A DNA stretch of 64,000 nt from CAYJHC01 sp964369805 (GCA_964369805.1 CAYJFM010000003.1:1-64000), one strand, 5' to 3'; positions 28,225 to 36,716 are shown, counted from the stretch's first letter. Numbers and translations: made by a program. The notes: generated by a model not told the origin, from the sequence alone.

Positions 28225-30999
28225 ATGAAAGAGAGTGTAATAAGAGTAAAATGGCAACGCAAGCTAAGTGTTTTATTAGTCATTATAATGGTGGTGGGGG
28301 TAATACCTTTAACAGCTTTTGCTAACACAGACTCAAGCGTAGTTACTGTAACACCGCATTCATATAACCCTAGTACAGGCACATACACAGAAGGGACACC
28401 TATTCCTTTAAATGACTATTCTAGTAAGAATTATGAAGTTTTATCTAGTCTTCTAGATTCAAAGATTCAATATAAAGATCAAATAGACCCAAATGAATTA
28501 AGGTTTATAGGATGGAGTGCGAAAGAACCAACAGAGATGCCAGTTTATACAGACAATGAGTTTGGGCTTGTTGATAGAAACTCGGAGAATGTGGAAATTG
28601 GAAATGATCTAGAACGCCTTTCTTATCGCCGTGATGCGACATTAGCTAATCATAACACAGACCCTCTTTATTATGATCCATTTTACTATTTGATTGGAAA
28701 AGATAAAATAAAAGATGGGAATGTTGATATATATTCTTTGTATCAAACAGTAGCTTATGATGTTCAAGATTCATATTGGGATGAATACAACACAGTAGAC
28801 TTTAATGGCGGAAATCCAGATTATTATGCAGGGTTTAGCGACTCAACTAATGCTACTGCTGATTATGGAATGATGGTAGGAGATGCAGCAGTAGATCCTA
28901 TTTTAGAAAATGAAAAATGGGAATACATGGAGGAGGCAGGAGAACCAGCAGATGTATTACACCAGCCAATGAATGTTTCTTCAGGGAGTTCTTCGTTAGA
29001 ACCAGAAGAAGTTTATGGAAACAAATCAGCAGAGTGGATAGACTATGAAAATCGTATAGGAAATATACAGTTTGACTTTATGGCACAGCCAGAAACACAA
29101 GATACGGATGTTGTAGTGGTTCTTAATAAATCGGCTTGGGCAGGTGAGCAGAATTGGGAGGCCTCTGTTGATGCAGTTAATGGAATAGCAGGAGAGTTAC
29201 TTGCAAATGGAAACAGCGCAAATAACCGTGTAGCTCTAGTACAATTTGGAGGAAACACTTTAAATAGCTTTAACTTCCAAAGTAATGAAGCTGCATTTGA
29301 TATGAATTTTAGTAATGGGCTTGATTATGATATTGATGGAAATTTAATAACGCCTGTGTCACCTACTGCTTATAGAAATGGAGATGGAGAAGTATTACAT
29401 GTATACCCTGAGGGAACTGTGAACCCTGCAGGCTATTATACGTCAGACTATACCTTAGCCTTAGAACAGGTTGAGTTGTTTGCAGATTCTAGGAATGTGG
29501 AAGATAGTGAACGACCATTGACTATTGTATTTGTGTCGCATGATGATACTGAAGTATATGTAGGACATCGCGATATGTATTACCGAGTTCTACAAACACC
29601 AGCTCACTGGGGAGACGAAGTTAGTCCAGGGGATCAGATTAATGCCATTTCTTACACAAAGGAAATTTCATTTGATATGCACGGAGATGGTGTCGAGGGA
29701 GCAGAAACAGAATTATATCACCGTATGTTTATTGGAACGTCGTCTCACTACCACGATGGAGCAAATGCCAATTCCTATGGTGGTGGATATCAGTACACAC
29801 AGATATTAGAAGAAGCTAATGGCATAGACAAAGCAAGAGAATTAGAGGAAAAGTTAAAGGCAACTATTCACACTGTTGGTGTAAATCTTGAACAACGTTC
29901 GTCCTATGATAATGTACATGAAGATTGGCTAAAAGAACTTAGTACAACGGAAGCTAATTATCAAAATATTGCTGATGTAAGTGGAAATAATCTAGAGGTT
30001 GCTTTACAAGGTATATTCTATGAGGGCACAAATCCACTTCCTACAGAACCTTTAGAATCAGAGTATACAGATGCTATAATATCAGATATTATTACGGAAG
30101 AATATAAAATATTAGTAGATAGTAGTCACCCGGTAACACTGCAACGCGGTGGAGTAGAGGTACCGTTGACAGAAAGCATAGATAATACTCCTGAACTAAA
30201 TCAATATTATATTGAAAATATTGACTATAACGGCGCATCACGTGAGCAAATTACCGTAAATATTGGAGAAATTGACCGTGATTTAGTGCAACTGAAATTC
30301 TTTATTGAAGCTACTAATCCTGATATGGCAAATGGAAACTATCCTACTAATGAAGAACATACATTGACTTATACGGATACGCCGCCAAGTGGAACAGGAG
30401 TAACAGTTGAGAGGAGTGACCTTGGAAACCCATCTCTGGATATAGAAGAGATAGTGACACCGCCAGGGCCGACCCCAGAGCCAACTCCTACACCAACCCC
30501 AGAACCGACTCCTACACCGACCCCAGCACCAACTCCAATTACAGCTATTCCAGTAACTCCATTTGTAGCCGTTGGACCAGTGCCAGTAGCACTAGCAGCA
30601 GTTGATGATGCCCCAACACCTTTAGCGGATGGACCAGAAGCGGAAACAATAGGAGAAAATGATACGCCTTTAGCCTCGGGAGCTAGTTGGTCATTAGTAG
30701 ATTTGATTTTGACTATTGTTACTGGATTAATGACTTTGATGCTATTAATAACTTACTTCTCAAAGAAAAGAGAAGAAGAACACGTAGAGATTAAAAGGAA
30801 AGGCCTATTAAGACTAATTAGCCTAATCCCAACAGCTGGAGCTATTATTTTATTCTTACTAACACAGGACATAACTCAGCCGATGATCCTCATTGATGAG
30901 TGGACGATTTACTTTGCAGTGATAGCAGTTGTACAAGCCTTGGTAACCGTATTTTCTAAAAAGAAGGCAGAAGAAAAGGATTTTGACGCAATGATTTAA
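28225..30999 (+). CDS. Large secreted VWA-like surface protein with C-terminal membrane anchor
   Basis: This 924-residue protein has a signal peptide (hydrophobic core LSVLLVIIMVVGVIPLTAFA), a novel-looking domain to about residue 290, and a von Willebrand A-like region (about 290-590) whose first MIDAS motif is degenerate: LNKSAWAG where DxSxS is expected. A Pro/Thr/Glu linker of PTP and PEPT repeats (about 748-775) precedes a C-terminal module seen in other clostridial surface proteins, beginning ASWSLVDLILTIVTG and containing three hydrophobic helices. There is no LPxTG sortase motif. It is probably an adhesin or cell-surface binding protein; the ligand is unknown. The start follows AGGAGG. 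Confidence 0.8.
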   Translation: MKESVIRVKWQRKLSVLLVIIMVVGVIPLTAFANTDSSVVTVTPHSYNPSTGTYTEGTPIPLNDYSSKNYEVLSSLLDSKIQYKDQIDPNELRFIGWSAKEPTEMPVYTDNEFGLVDRNSENVEIGNDLERLSYRRDATLANHNTDPLYYDPFYYLIGKDKIKDGNVDIYSLYQTVAYDVQDSYWDEYNTVDFNGGNPDYYAGFSDSTNATADYGMMVGDAAVDPILENEKWEYMEEAGEPADVLHQPMNVSSGSSSLEPEEVYGNKSAEWIDYENRIGNIQFDFMAQPETQDTDVVVVLNKSAWAGEQNWEASVDAVNGIAGELLANGNSANNRVALVQFGGNTLNSFNFQSNEAAFDMNFSNGLDYDIDGNLITPVSPTAYRNGDGEVLHVYPEGTVNPAGYYTSDYTLALEQVELFADSRNVEDSERPLTIVFVSHDDTEVYVGHRDMYYRVLQTPAHWGDEVSPGDQINAISYTKEISFDMHGDGVEGAETELYHRMFIGTSSHYHDGANANSYGGGYQYTQILEEANGIDKARELEEKLKATIHTVGVNLEQRSSYDNVHEDWLKELSTTEANYQNIADVSGNNLEVALQGIFYEGTNPLPTEPLESEYTDAIISDIITEEYKILVDSSHPVTLQRGGVEVPLTESIDNTPELNQYYIENIDYNGASREQITVNIGEIDRDLVQLKFFIEATNPDMANGNYPTNEEHTLTYTDTPPSGTGVTVERSDLGNPSLDIEEIVTPPGPTPEPTPTPTPEPTPTPTPAPTPITAIPVTPFVAVGPVPVALAAVDDAPTPLADGPEAETIGENDTPLASGASWSLVDLILTIVTGLMTLMLLITYFSKKREEEHVEIKRKGLLRLISLIPTAGAIILFLLTQDITQPMILIDEWTIYFAVIAVVQALVTVFSKKKAEEKDFDAMI

Positions 31000-31082
31000 T
31001 AGTTAGAAAATCTAAATAGCATTGACACTAAGTGCGTAATATATCTGATTATTAAACAGCAGATAGAAAATAGAAAAAGCAC

Positions 31083-31125
31083 AAAAATTAGGAACGTATC
31101 AATAAGAATATGTTCCTAATTTTTC
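31083..31125 (+). terminator. Terminator after the surface protein gene
   Basis: A perfect 13-bp stem (AAAAATTAGGAAC with GTTCCTAATTTTT) with a 16-nt loop forms a strong, potentially bidirectional terminator. Confidence 0.9.
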
Positions 31126-31187
31126 AATTTAATTAGTTTAAATAATTTAATGTATTAGAATATATAGATCTCTGCTATCAATATCTA

Positions 31188-31216
31188 TTGACTAAATACG
31201 AAATTGAAGGTAACCT
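31188..31216 (+). promoter_or_regulatory. Promoter of the AEC transporter gene
   Basis: TTGACT (31188-31193) and TAACCT (31211-31216) are 17 nt apart, 37 nt before the start codon. Confidence 0.55.
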
Positions 31217-31253
31217 TAATAGATGAAGCAACAAGCAGAAGCAGGAGTAAAAC

Positions 31254-32198
31254 ATGATTGACGTAATATTTAATATAATTTCACTTTTCTTGATAGTTGG
31301 AGTAGGATATTTTGCAGGGAAGAAAGGCATCCTAACAAAAAATTCCAATGAGCACTTATCAAAATTAATGGTGAATATAACATCACCAATGTTAATTTTT
31401 TCTTCATTTTCTATAGTAGAAATAAATAATGAGGTCCTTCAAAAACTAGTCTACTTGGTAATAGGAACCATAATAATAACACTGGTTGCAACAGTGGCTT
31501 CTTACTTAATGAAAGGTAGGCTATTGCAAAATAATAGCAAAAATGACACGGGTATATATATGGCGCTACTGACAGGAATAAATTCAACCTTTATGGGGAT
31601 CCCAGTAGTGATTGCATTGATGGGACCAGATCAGGTGTACTTAATTATAATTGCTGGAGTTGTTCTTACCATAGCTCTTTATTCAATTTGTGAAATACAG
31701 GTTAGTTATGGAGCGAAAGAGCATTTGACTATGAAAGACGCAGCTAAAAAAATGCTAAATGTAAATAGTATTGCTGCAATCGCAGGTGTAATAGTAATGG
31801 TGGCGAGAATTAATGTACCGGAGTTTTTGCTTAATTCCATGGAGCAGGTGGGCCTGATTACAGCACCCCTTGCAATGATAATTGTAGGGCTTGGATTCTC
31901 TGAGAGTCATGTATTTCAAGTCTTTAAGAATAAAACATTATTGTATATAGCATTTTTGAAAATGATAGTATGGCCTTTAATAATATTTGCGATAGTTTAC
32001 TTCATAGATCTACCAGGCGACGTTAAAGCGATTTTAGTAATAACAGGGATTCTGCCATCTGCTATTGCTATAGGGCCGTTGACACAGCAGGCAGGCGGAA
32101 ATGTAAAACTTGCTTCTGAAGGAATAATGTTCACAACGTTTATCTCCCTCTTTACAATACCTATAATGGGAATCTTTGTGGTATCTTATTTTATTTAA
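31254..32198 (+). CDS. AEC family transporter
   Basis: This 314-residue membrane protein of the auxin efflux carrier family has about ten hydrophobic helices in two similar halves, including the conserved first helix IISLFLIVGVGYFAGKKG. Bacterial members export organic acids such as malate; the substrate here cannot be read from sequence. It stands alone behind its own promoter and a GCAGGAG ribosome binding site. Confidence 0.87.
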   Translation: MIDVIFNIISLFLIVGVGYFAGKKGILTKNSNEHLSKLMVNITSPMLIFSSFSIVEINNEVLQKLVYLVIGTIIITLVATVASYLMKGRLLQNNSKNDTGIYMALLTGINSTFMGIPVVIALMGPDQVYLIIIAGVVLTIALYSICEIQVSYGAKEHLTMKDAAKKMLNVNSIAAIAGVIVMVARINVPEFLLNSMEQVGLITAPLAMIIVGLGFSESHVFQVFKNKTLLYIAFLKMIVWPLIIFAIVYFIDLPGDVKAILVITGILPSAIAIGPLTQQAGGNVKLASEGIMFTTFISLFTIPIMGIFVVSYFI

Positions 32199-32226
32199 CT
32201 TTAAATAAATATAAAAAAATAAAATC

Positions 32227-32288
32227 ACGTCAATTTAATTACTAGATTTCTTCTCGAAGACAAGATACAAAGTTATTGACGTTTTTTT
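32227..32288 (+). terminator. Terminator after the AEC gene, overlapping the hisD promoter
   Basis: ACGTCAAT (32227-32234) pairs with ATTGACGT (32275-32282), followed by about seven T residues. The intervening 40 nt can form a smaller hairpin. The 3' arm contains the TTGACG -35 box of the next gene. Confidence 0.6.
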
Positions 32289-32304
32289 TATTTTAGTGTA
32301 TACT
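32276..32304 (+). promoter_or_regulatory. Promoter of hisD
   Basis: TTGACG (32276-32281) and TATACT (32299-32304) are 17 nt apart. In the leader, an 8-bp perfect inverted repeat ATTATTGC-N10-GCAATAAT (32338-32363) could be an operator or an RNA hairpin. No T-box or his attenuator is visible. Confidence 0.72.
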
Positions 32305-32397
32305 TTAGTAAGTTAAAAAGATAAAGCGGTAAAGTGAATTATTGCAAATAGGCAGGCAATAATATATAGATAGTAACAGAGAGGATAAAGATAATAA

Positions 32398-33663
32398 ATG
32401 AGAGTGATTAAAGCATCCATAGAGAGAACAGCAGAAGAAAATAAAGCCCTAAGAGACAATGTGACTAGCATAATTGATAGAGTTAGAAGCGACGGTGATG
32501 AGGCTCTGATTTGGTACAATAATGAATTTGATGGAAATGGGAGAAGAGTACTTAGAGTAAGCAGAGAGGAAATAAAGGAAGCTTATTCTATGGTTACAGA
32601 AAAAGAAGTAGCTGAGATGAAAGAGGCAGCAGCAAATATTGAAGCTTTTGCAAAAGCACAGAGGGGAACTATATTAGACCTTGAAAATGTATCACCTTTT
32701 GAAGGAGCGAGCCTTGGTCACAGAGTTATTCCTATAAATGCAGCAGGATGCTATGTTCCTGGCGGAAGCTACCCTCTATACTCATCAGCGTTAATGCTAA
32801 TCATACCCGCAAAAATTGCTGGTTGCAAAAGGGTTGTTGCAATTTCTCCAGCAGTTAGGGGTAGTGAAAAAATTCATGAGAAAACACTTGTTGCAATGGA
32901 CATTGCAGGTGCAGATGAAATATATGCTGTGGGAGGCGCACATGGAGTTGCAGCTTTAAGTTATGGAACAGAGCAGATAAAACCTGTGGACATAATAGTA
33001 GGCCCAGGGAATCAATACGTTTCTGAAGCAAAAAGACAGTGCTATGGACAAGTTGGAATAGACTTTATAGCAGGGCCAAGCGAAGTACTTGTGATAGCCG
33101 ATGATACAGCTTCTCCTAAAATTATAGCAGCAGATTTGCTTGCGCAAGCAGAACACGATTTGTTAGCAAAGGGGATATTGTTAACTAATAGCGAACGGAT
33201 TGCAGAGGAAACTTTAAAAGAGGTGTATAAGCAACTTGAAACACTTGAAACTAGAGAAATAGCGAGGAAATCTTGGGAAGATTATGGAGAAATAATAGTA
33301 TTAGACACTATAGATGAAGCTATTAAAGTAAGTAACGAGTACGCACCAGAACACTTAGAAATTGCTTTAGCGGATAACGATAGTGTAATAGAGCAGCTAG
33401 ATAACTATGGTTCTCTATTTATTTCTGAGGAAACAGGAGAAGTTTTTGGAGACTATGCTTCGGGAACTAATCATACTTTGCCAACATTGAAGGCGGCAAG
33501 GTATACAGGTGGCGTGTATGTAGGAACTTTTTTGAAGGTCTGCACTCACCAAAGGATGACTAAGGACGGAATGAATAAAATTGCACCATTAGTTGCTAGT
33601 CTTGCAAAGGGGGAAGGCCTAGACGGACATATGAAGGCAGCACTTATTAGGATAGAGAAGTAA
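32398..33663 (+). CDS. hisD: Histidinol dehydrogenase family protein
   Basis: HisD oxidises histidinol to histidine in two NAD-dependent steps. The 421 residues carry the family signature IDFIAGPSEVLVIAD ... DLLAQAEHD near residue 230 and zinc and substrate His residues (EYAPEHLEI, SGTNHTLPT). The gene is isolated from any other his gene. A paralogue role, for example sulfopropanediol dehydrogenase (HpsN-like), is possible, and the neighbouring amino-acid permease does not settle the matter. Confidence 0.85.
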   Translation: MRVIKASIERTAEENKALRDNVTSIIDRVRSDGDEALIWYNNEFDGNGRRVLRVSREEIKEAYSMVTEKEVAEMKEAAANIEAFAKAQRGTILDLENVSPFEGASLGHRVIPINAAGCYVPGGSYPLYSSALMLIIPAKIAGCKRVVAISPAVRGSEKIHEKTLVAMDIAGADEIYAVGGAHGVAALSYGTEQIKPVDIIVGPGNQYVSEAKRQCYGQVGIDFIAGPSEVLVIADDTASPKIIAADLLAQAEHDLLAKGILLTNSERIAEETLKEVYKQLETLETREIARKSWEDYGEIIVLDTIDEAIKVSNEYAPEHLEIALADNDSVIEQLDNYGSLFISEETGEVFGDYASGTNHTLPTLKAARYTGGVYVGTFLKVCTHQRMTKDGMNKIAPLVASLAKGEGLDGHMKAALIRIEK

Positions 33664-33742
33664 AGCTGATTTGAACAGCAAGATTACATTTATTGGATTT
33701 AATTAGGCTATTATTAAATCAATTACTATGAAAGAGGAAGTT

Positions 33743-35233
33743 ATGGCACAGCAAGATATTAAAGAGCAGGTTCTTAAAAGAACCTTTGGTATGAAAGAAG
33801 CAGTTACAATTACAGTAGGAACAGTTGTGGGTGTAGGTTTATTTACAACAGGTGGAAATGTTGTTGGAGCCATGGGAACATCGGTTATTGCAGCTACCTT
33901 AGTTGCATTACTAATTAGTATATATCCAGCATTATTATATGCTGAGATGGGGTCAGCGCTACCCTTTGCAGGGGGGACTTATAAGTATGCTTCACTAGGA
34001 TTAGGAAAGCCTATGGGCATGCTTGCAGGTTGGAACTACATAATTTCATTAATTGCAGTAACTAGCGGAGAAGCACTGGCTTTTAGTTTTTATTTCCGAA
34101 CCTTTATGGGAGCGATCGGTATTGAACTGCCAGTGTCAGATGTAGTGATAGGTAGTATTGCAGTGTTATTATTTACAATTACAAATGTTACAGGGGCAAA
34201 GATTACAGGTAGACTACAAAATGGTTTTATATTTTTCTTCTGGGGAGTAGCAATAATTTGGTTTATCATGATGATTCCTAATGTAAACTTGCCTAGTTTT
34301 GTTGAAATGCCTGGATTTATGGATATCGAAGGAAGCTCTTTTATAGGGTATGTGGCTATTATATGGTGGTGTTATGCTGGTTTTGAAACTTGCTGTGGTA
34401 TGGGTGAAGAAATAAAGTATCCGCACATTAATATACCAAGAGCATTATTTCTAGCGCCATTTATAGTCTTTGCAGTAAATGCACTCTTTCAGTGGTATAT
34501 GATTGGAATTACTCCAACAGATCAATTGGTAGCTGTGTCAGAAGCCTCAGCACCTTATGCAGAGGCTATGATAACAGCAGGAATATTAGGGTTACCTCTA
34601 ATATTATTAACTGCTGGAATAGCTTTTGGTGGAGACTTCTCTACATTAAATGCAAGTATAGCAGTACCGCCAAGATATTTATTTACAATGGCTAGAGATG
34701 GTGCTATGCCTAAGTTTTTCTCTAAGGTTCACAGAAAATACAAGACTCCGTATGTGGCTATAATCACATTGGGACTATTAACGATATTCTTAACAACTTC
34801 AAATTCAATTATTTATATTGCTTCTTTAAGTCTATTTGGTGATTTGATATACTATGTAATTGGTATTATTGCAGCCATGGGGCTTAGAAAAAAACACCCA
34901 GATTTGGATAGGCCATATAGGGCGCCAGGTATGAAGATAGGGGCACCGATATCAGCAATCATCTATGTGGTTATGGTGCTTCATCTTGACTCCATGGCAT
35001 TTATTTCAGGGCTGATCTGGTGTGTGTTAGGATTAATTATTTTCTATGTTTGCCAAAGTAGGTATGGGAAAGAAGGAGATGCATCAATAAGTGATATGAT
35101 TATGGAAAGAGAAGAACCTAGCGATAAGGAACGGGAGAAAATGGACAAAGAGTTCAAAGTTTGGGCTGCAGTTGTAGGCGCGATTGCAATAATGGCACTA
35201 GTACTATTTATAGTTCCCTTTCTAGTAGTATAA
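33743..35233 (+). CDS. APC family amino-acid permease
   Basis: This 496-residue transporter has about twelve transmembrane helices. The first helix carries the family's unwound glycine motif (TVGTVVGVGLFTTGG). The substrate is unknown. The frame opens at ATG 33728, but GAGG within that stretch is the ribosome binding site for the ATG at 33743, so I start there. The C terminus has an acidic cytosolic segment before a final helix. It follows hisD by 79 nt and may be read from the same promoter. Confidence 0.9.
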   Translation: MAQQDIKEQVLKRTFGMKEAVTITVGTVVGVGLFTTGGNVVGAMGTSVIAATLVALLISIYPALLYAEMGSALPFAGGTYKYASLGLGKPMGMLAGWNYIISLIAVTSGEALAFSFYFRTFMGAIGIELPVSDVVIGSIAVLLFTITNVTGAKITGRLQNGFIFFFWGVAIIWFIMMIPNVNLPSFVEMPGFMDIEGSSFIGYVAIIWWCYAGFETCCGMGEEIKYPHINIPRALFLAPFIVFAVNALFQWYMIGITPTDQLVAVSEASAPYAEAMITAGILGLPLILLTAGIAFGGDFSTLNASIAVPPRYLFTMARDGAMPKFFSKVHRKYKTPYVAIITLGLLTIFLTTSNSIIYIASLSLFGDLIYYVIGIIAAMGLRKKHPDLDRPYRAPGMKIGAPISAIIYVVMVLHLDSMAFISGLIWCVLGLIIFYVCQSRYGKEGDASISDMIMEREEPSDKEREKMDKEFKVWAAVVGAIAIMALVLFIVPFLVV

Positions 35234-35266
35234 AATTAAAAATTACAATATAAAATAAATTCCAAG

Positions 35267-35303
35267 AAAAAACCTCGAATTTCAATGAAATTTGAGGTTT
35301 TTT
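35267..35303. terminator. Bidirectional terminator between permease and selenoprotein gene
   Basis: A 17-bp stem with one mismatch (AAAAAACCTC-g-AATTTC with GAAATT-t-GAGGTTTTTT) has A and T runs on both sides, so it can end transcripts from both convergent genes. Confidence 0.93.
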
Positions 35304-35325
35304 CTTTTGACATTTGTAATTTAAT

Positions 35326-35637
35326 CTAAAACTTTGGGTTAGGAAATAGTTTATAGCCCTTTCCAAAGCCTTTAGTTTTGTAATCAATTAATAAGTTTCT
35401 TGTGAGAACTGCGGCGTTTTGTGCTACTGGAACTGTAACGTCAGAGTCTTCAAACTTTTTACCTTCGTCATCGATTTGCACTTTAATTGGAACACTTTCA
35501 TATGACCATAATCCTAGGGCCGAGCCAAATATTAGGCCGCCACTTCATCCAAGGCCAACTGAAAGAGAGAGTTTCTTGCCTGCAGCAACATCTGCAGTGT
35601 ATGCTTCAAAAGCAGTTTTAGTGAAATATATATTCAT
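35326..35637 (-). CDS. HesB/IscA-like selenoprotein (in-frame UGA read as Sec)
   Basis: The minus-strand frame starts at ATG 35637 behind AAAGGAG, hits TGA at 35547-35545 (codon 31) and continues in the same frame to TAG at 35328-35326, giving 103 residues if the TGA is decoded. The segment around it reads SVGLG-U-SGGLIFG, where IscA/HesB proteins have G-C-S-G with the first Fe-S ligand cysteine, and the C-terminal IDYKTKGFGKGYKLFPNP aligns with the IDYxxxGLGxGFKFxNPN of IscA. HesB-like selenoproteins are an established group. The C-terminal CGCG of classical IscA is absent. A GC-rich hairpin can be drawn right after the UGA. A nonsense-mutated pseudogene is the alternative, but conservation on both sides argues against it. 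Confidence 0.82.
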
Positions 35638-35660
35638 AACTAGCTCCTTTCCAATATTTA

Positions 35661-35682
35661 AAAAAAGAGGCCCGAAGGCCTC
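35661..35682 (-). terminator. UUCG-loop terminator after rubrerythrin, cut by the assembly gap
   Basis: Read on the minus strand this is GAGGCC-TTCG-GGCCTC followed by six T residues, a classic intrinsic terminator for the rubrerythrin gene. Its upstream arm touches the N run, and the far side of the gap begins with the same arm (AAGGCCTC on the plus strand). Confidence 0.85.
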
Positions 35683-35782
35683 NNNNNNNNNNNNNNNNNN
35701 NNNNNNNNNNNNNNNNNNNNNNNNNNNNNNNNNNNNNNNNNNNNNNNNNNNNNNNNNNNNNNNNNNNNNNNNNNNNNNNNNN
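35683..35782. other. Assembly gap of 100 N
   Basis: The run of exactly 100 N is a standard scaffold placeholder. Both flanks carry the 8-mer AAGGCCTC; joining them there restores one uninterrupted terminator hairpin, so the true gap is probably zero or negative in length. Confidence 0.95.
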
Positions 35783-35800
35783 AAGGCCTCTAAGAATCAG

Positions 35801-36346
35801 TTATTTTCCGAAATATCTAGCTAGTAGACCTTCAAAAGCACAACCGTGTCTTGCTTCGTCTTTTGCCATTTCATGTACTGTGTCGTGAATTGCATCTAGA
35901 TTTTGTTCTTTAGCCATTTTTGCTAAAGCTTTCTTACCTGCACAAGCTCCATTTTCTGCTTCCACTCTCATTGCTAAGTTCTTTTCAGTTGAATCTGTTA
36001 CAACTTCACCCAGCAGTTCAGCAAATTTTGCAGCATGCTCAGCTTCTTCCCAAGCAGCCTTCTCCCAATACATACCAATTTCTGGGTATCCTTCTCTATG
36101 AGCAACTCTTGACATTGCTAGATACATACCAACTTCTGTACACTCACCAACAAAGTTAGCTCTTAGACCTTCAACGATAGCTTCGTCACAGCCTTTAGCT
36201 ACTCCAATTACATGTTGATCTGCCCACTCCATTTTTCCTTCAGCTGCAGCGATAAATTTATCAGCTCCAACCTTACATGTTGGACAGACCTCTGGTGCTG
36301 CATCTCCTTCGTGTGTGTATCCGCATACTGTACAAGTCCATTTCAT
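35801..36346 (-). CDS. Reverse rubrerythrin (N-terminal rubredoxin domain)
   Basis: This 181-residue protein has a rubredoxin-type iron site first (CTVCGYTHEGD ... CPTC, residues 5-25) followed by a ferritin-like four-helix diiron domain (GECTEVGMYLAM, EEAEHAAKF, MAKDEARHGCAF). That domain order is the reverse of classical rubrerythrin and marks the revRbr group that reduces oxygen and peroxide in clostridia. It starts behind TAGGAGG. A 35-residue rubredoxin lies upstream on the same strand. Confidence 0.94.
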   Translation of the reverse strand: MKWTCTVCGYTHEGDAAPEVCPTCKVGADKFIAAAEGKMEWADQHVIGVAKGCDEAIVEGLRANFVGECTEVGMYLAMSRVAHREGYPEIGMYWEKAAWEEAEHAAKFAELLGEVVTDSTEKNLAMRVEAENGACAGKKALAKMAKEQNLDAIHDTVHEMAKDEARHGCAFEGLLARYFGK

Positions 36347-36453
36347 ATTGTTTCCTCCTAATGTTATTATAATTTGATTTAATTTACGTTTTAACTATTA
36401 GCTTTTATTTATGGTTTAAAATATTTTAGTTAAATTATTGTACCAATTAGGTA

Positions 36454-36561
36454 CTACTCTACTTTGTTAAAATCATCTGGGCCTACGCCACATAAAGGGC
36501 ATTCTTCTGGTGGAGTATCTCCTTCATGTTCATAATCACAAACTGTGCATATCCATTTCAT
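36454..36561 (-). CDS. Short rubredoxin-like protein (35 residues)
   Basis: The 35-residue product has CTVCDY near its N terminus and CPLCGVGPDDF near its end, the two CxxC knuckles of rubredoxin, but it lacks about 17 residues of a normal 52-residue rubredoxin. It is strikingly similar to the first 35 residues of the adjacent reverse rubrerythrin (shared MKWxCTVC and VGxDxF), so one probably arose from the other by duplication. The ribosome binding site is GGAGG, 8 nt upstream. It probably serves as an electron carrier for the peroxidase. Confidence 0.85.
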   Translation of the reverse strand: MKWICTVCDYEHEGDTPPEECPLCGVGPDDFNKVE

Positions 36562-36588
36562 TTTTAGTACCTCCGATATTTCATAAGT

Positions 36589-36646
36589 ATTATCGATTGT
36601 TTTAATCGATAATTAAACTATACCACAGTTCAAAAGATTGAAACAA
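36589..36646 (-). promoter_or_regulatory. Promoter and palindromic operator of the rubredoxin-rubrerythrin unit
   Basis: On the minus strand TTGTTT (36646-36641) and TATAGT (36622-36617) are 18 nt apart. A perfect palindrome with 10-bp arms, ATTATCGATT-N5-AATCGATAAT (36589-36613), covers the predicted transcription start. It is a candidate site for a redox or peroxide-sensing repressor; it does not match the PerR consensus closely. Confidence 0.65.
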
Positions 36647-36681
36647 GCAAAAGTTAAAAAGTTTTTGGAAAAAATTGACTT

Positions 36682-36710
36682 TTGCAAAATATCACATTAC
36701 TTGTTATAAT
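36682..36710 (+). promoter_or_regulatory. Promoter of the binding-protein gene at 36717
   Basis: TTGCAA (36682-36687) is 17 nt from a perfect TATAAT (36705-36710) with TG at 36702-36703. The predicted transcription start coincides with the A of the ATG at 36717. Confidence 0.78.
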
Positions 36711-36716
36711 ATAAAT

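Noticed and set aside
30470..30545. Short tandem repeats as a CRISPR-like array or VNTR element
   Set aside because: They encode an in-frame Pro/Thr/Glu linker in the surface protein; there are no spacers.
35545..35547. TGA as a disabling nonsense mutation
   Set aside because: Sequence on both sides matches one HesB/IscA-like protein and the TGA falls on the conserved Cys; decay elsewhere is not seen. A pseudogene remains possible but less likely.
35402..35824. Plus-strand frame crossing the N run
   Set aside because: It is the reverse of the selenoprotein and rubrerythrin genes and stays open only because the N run contains no stop codons.
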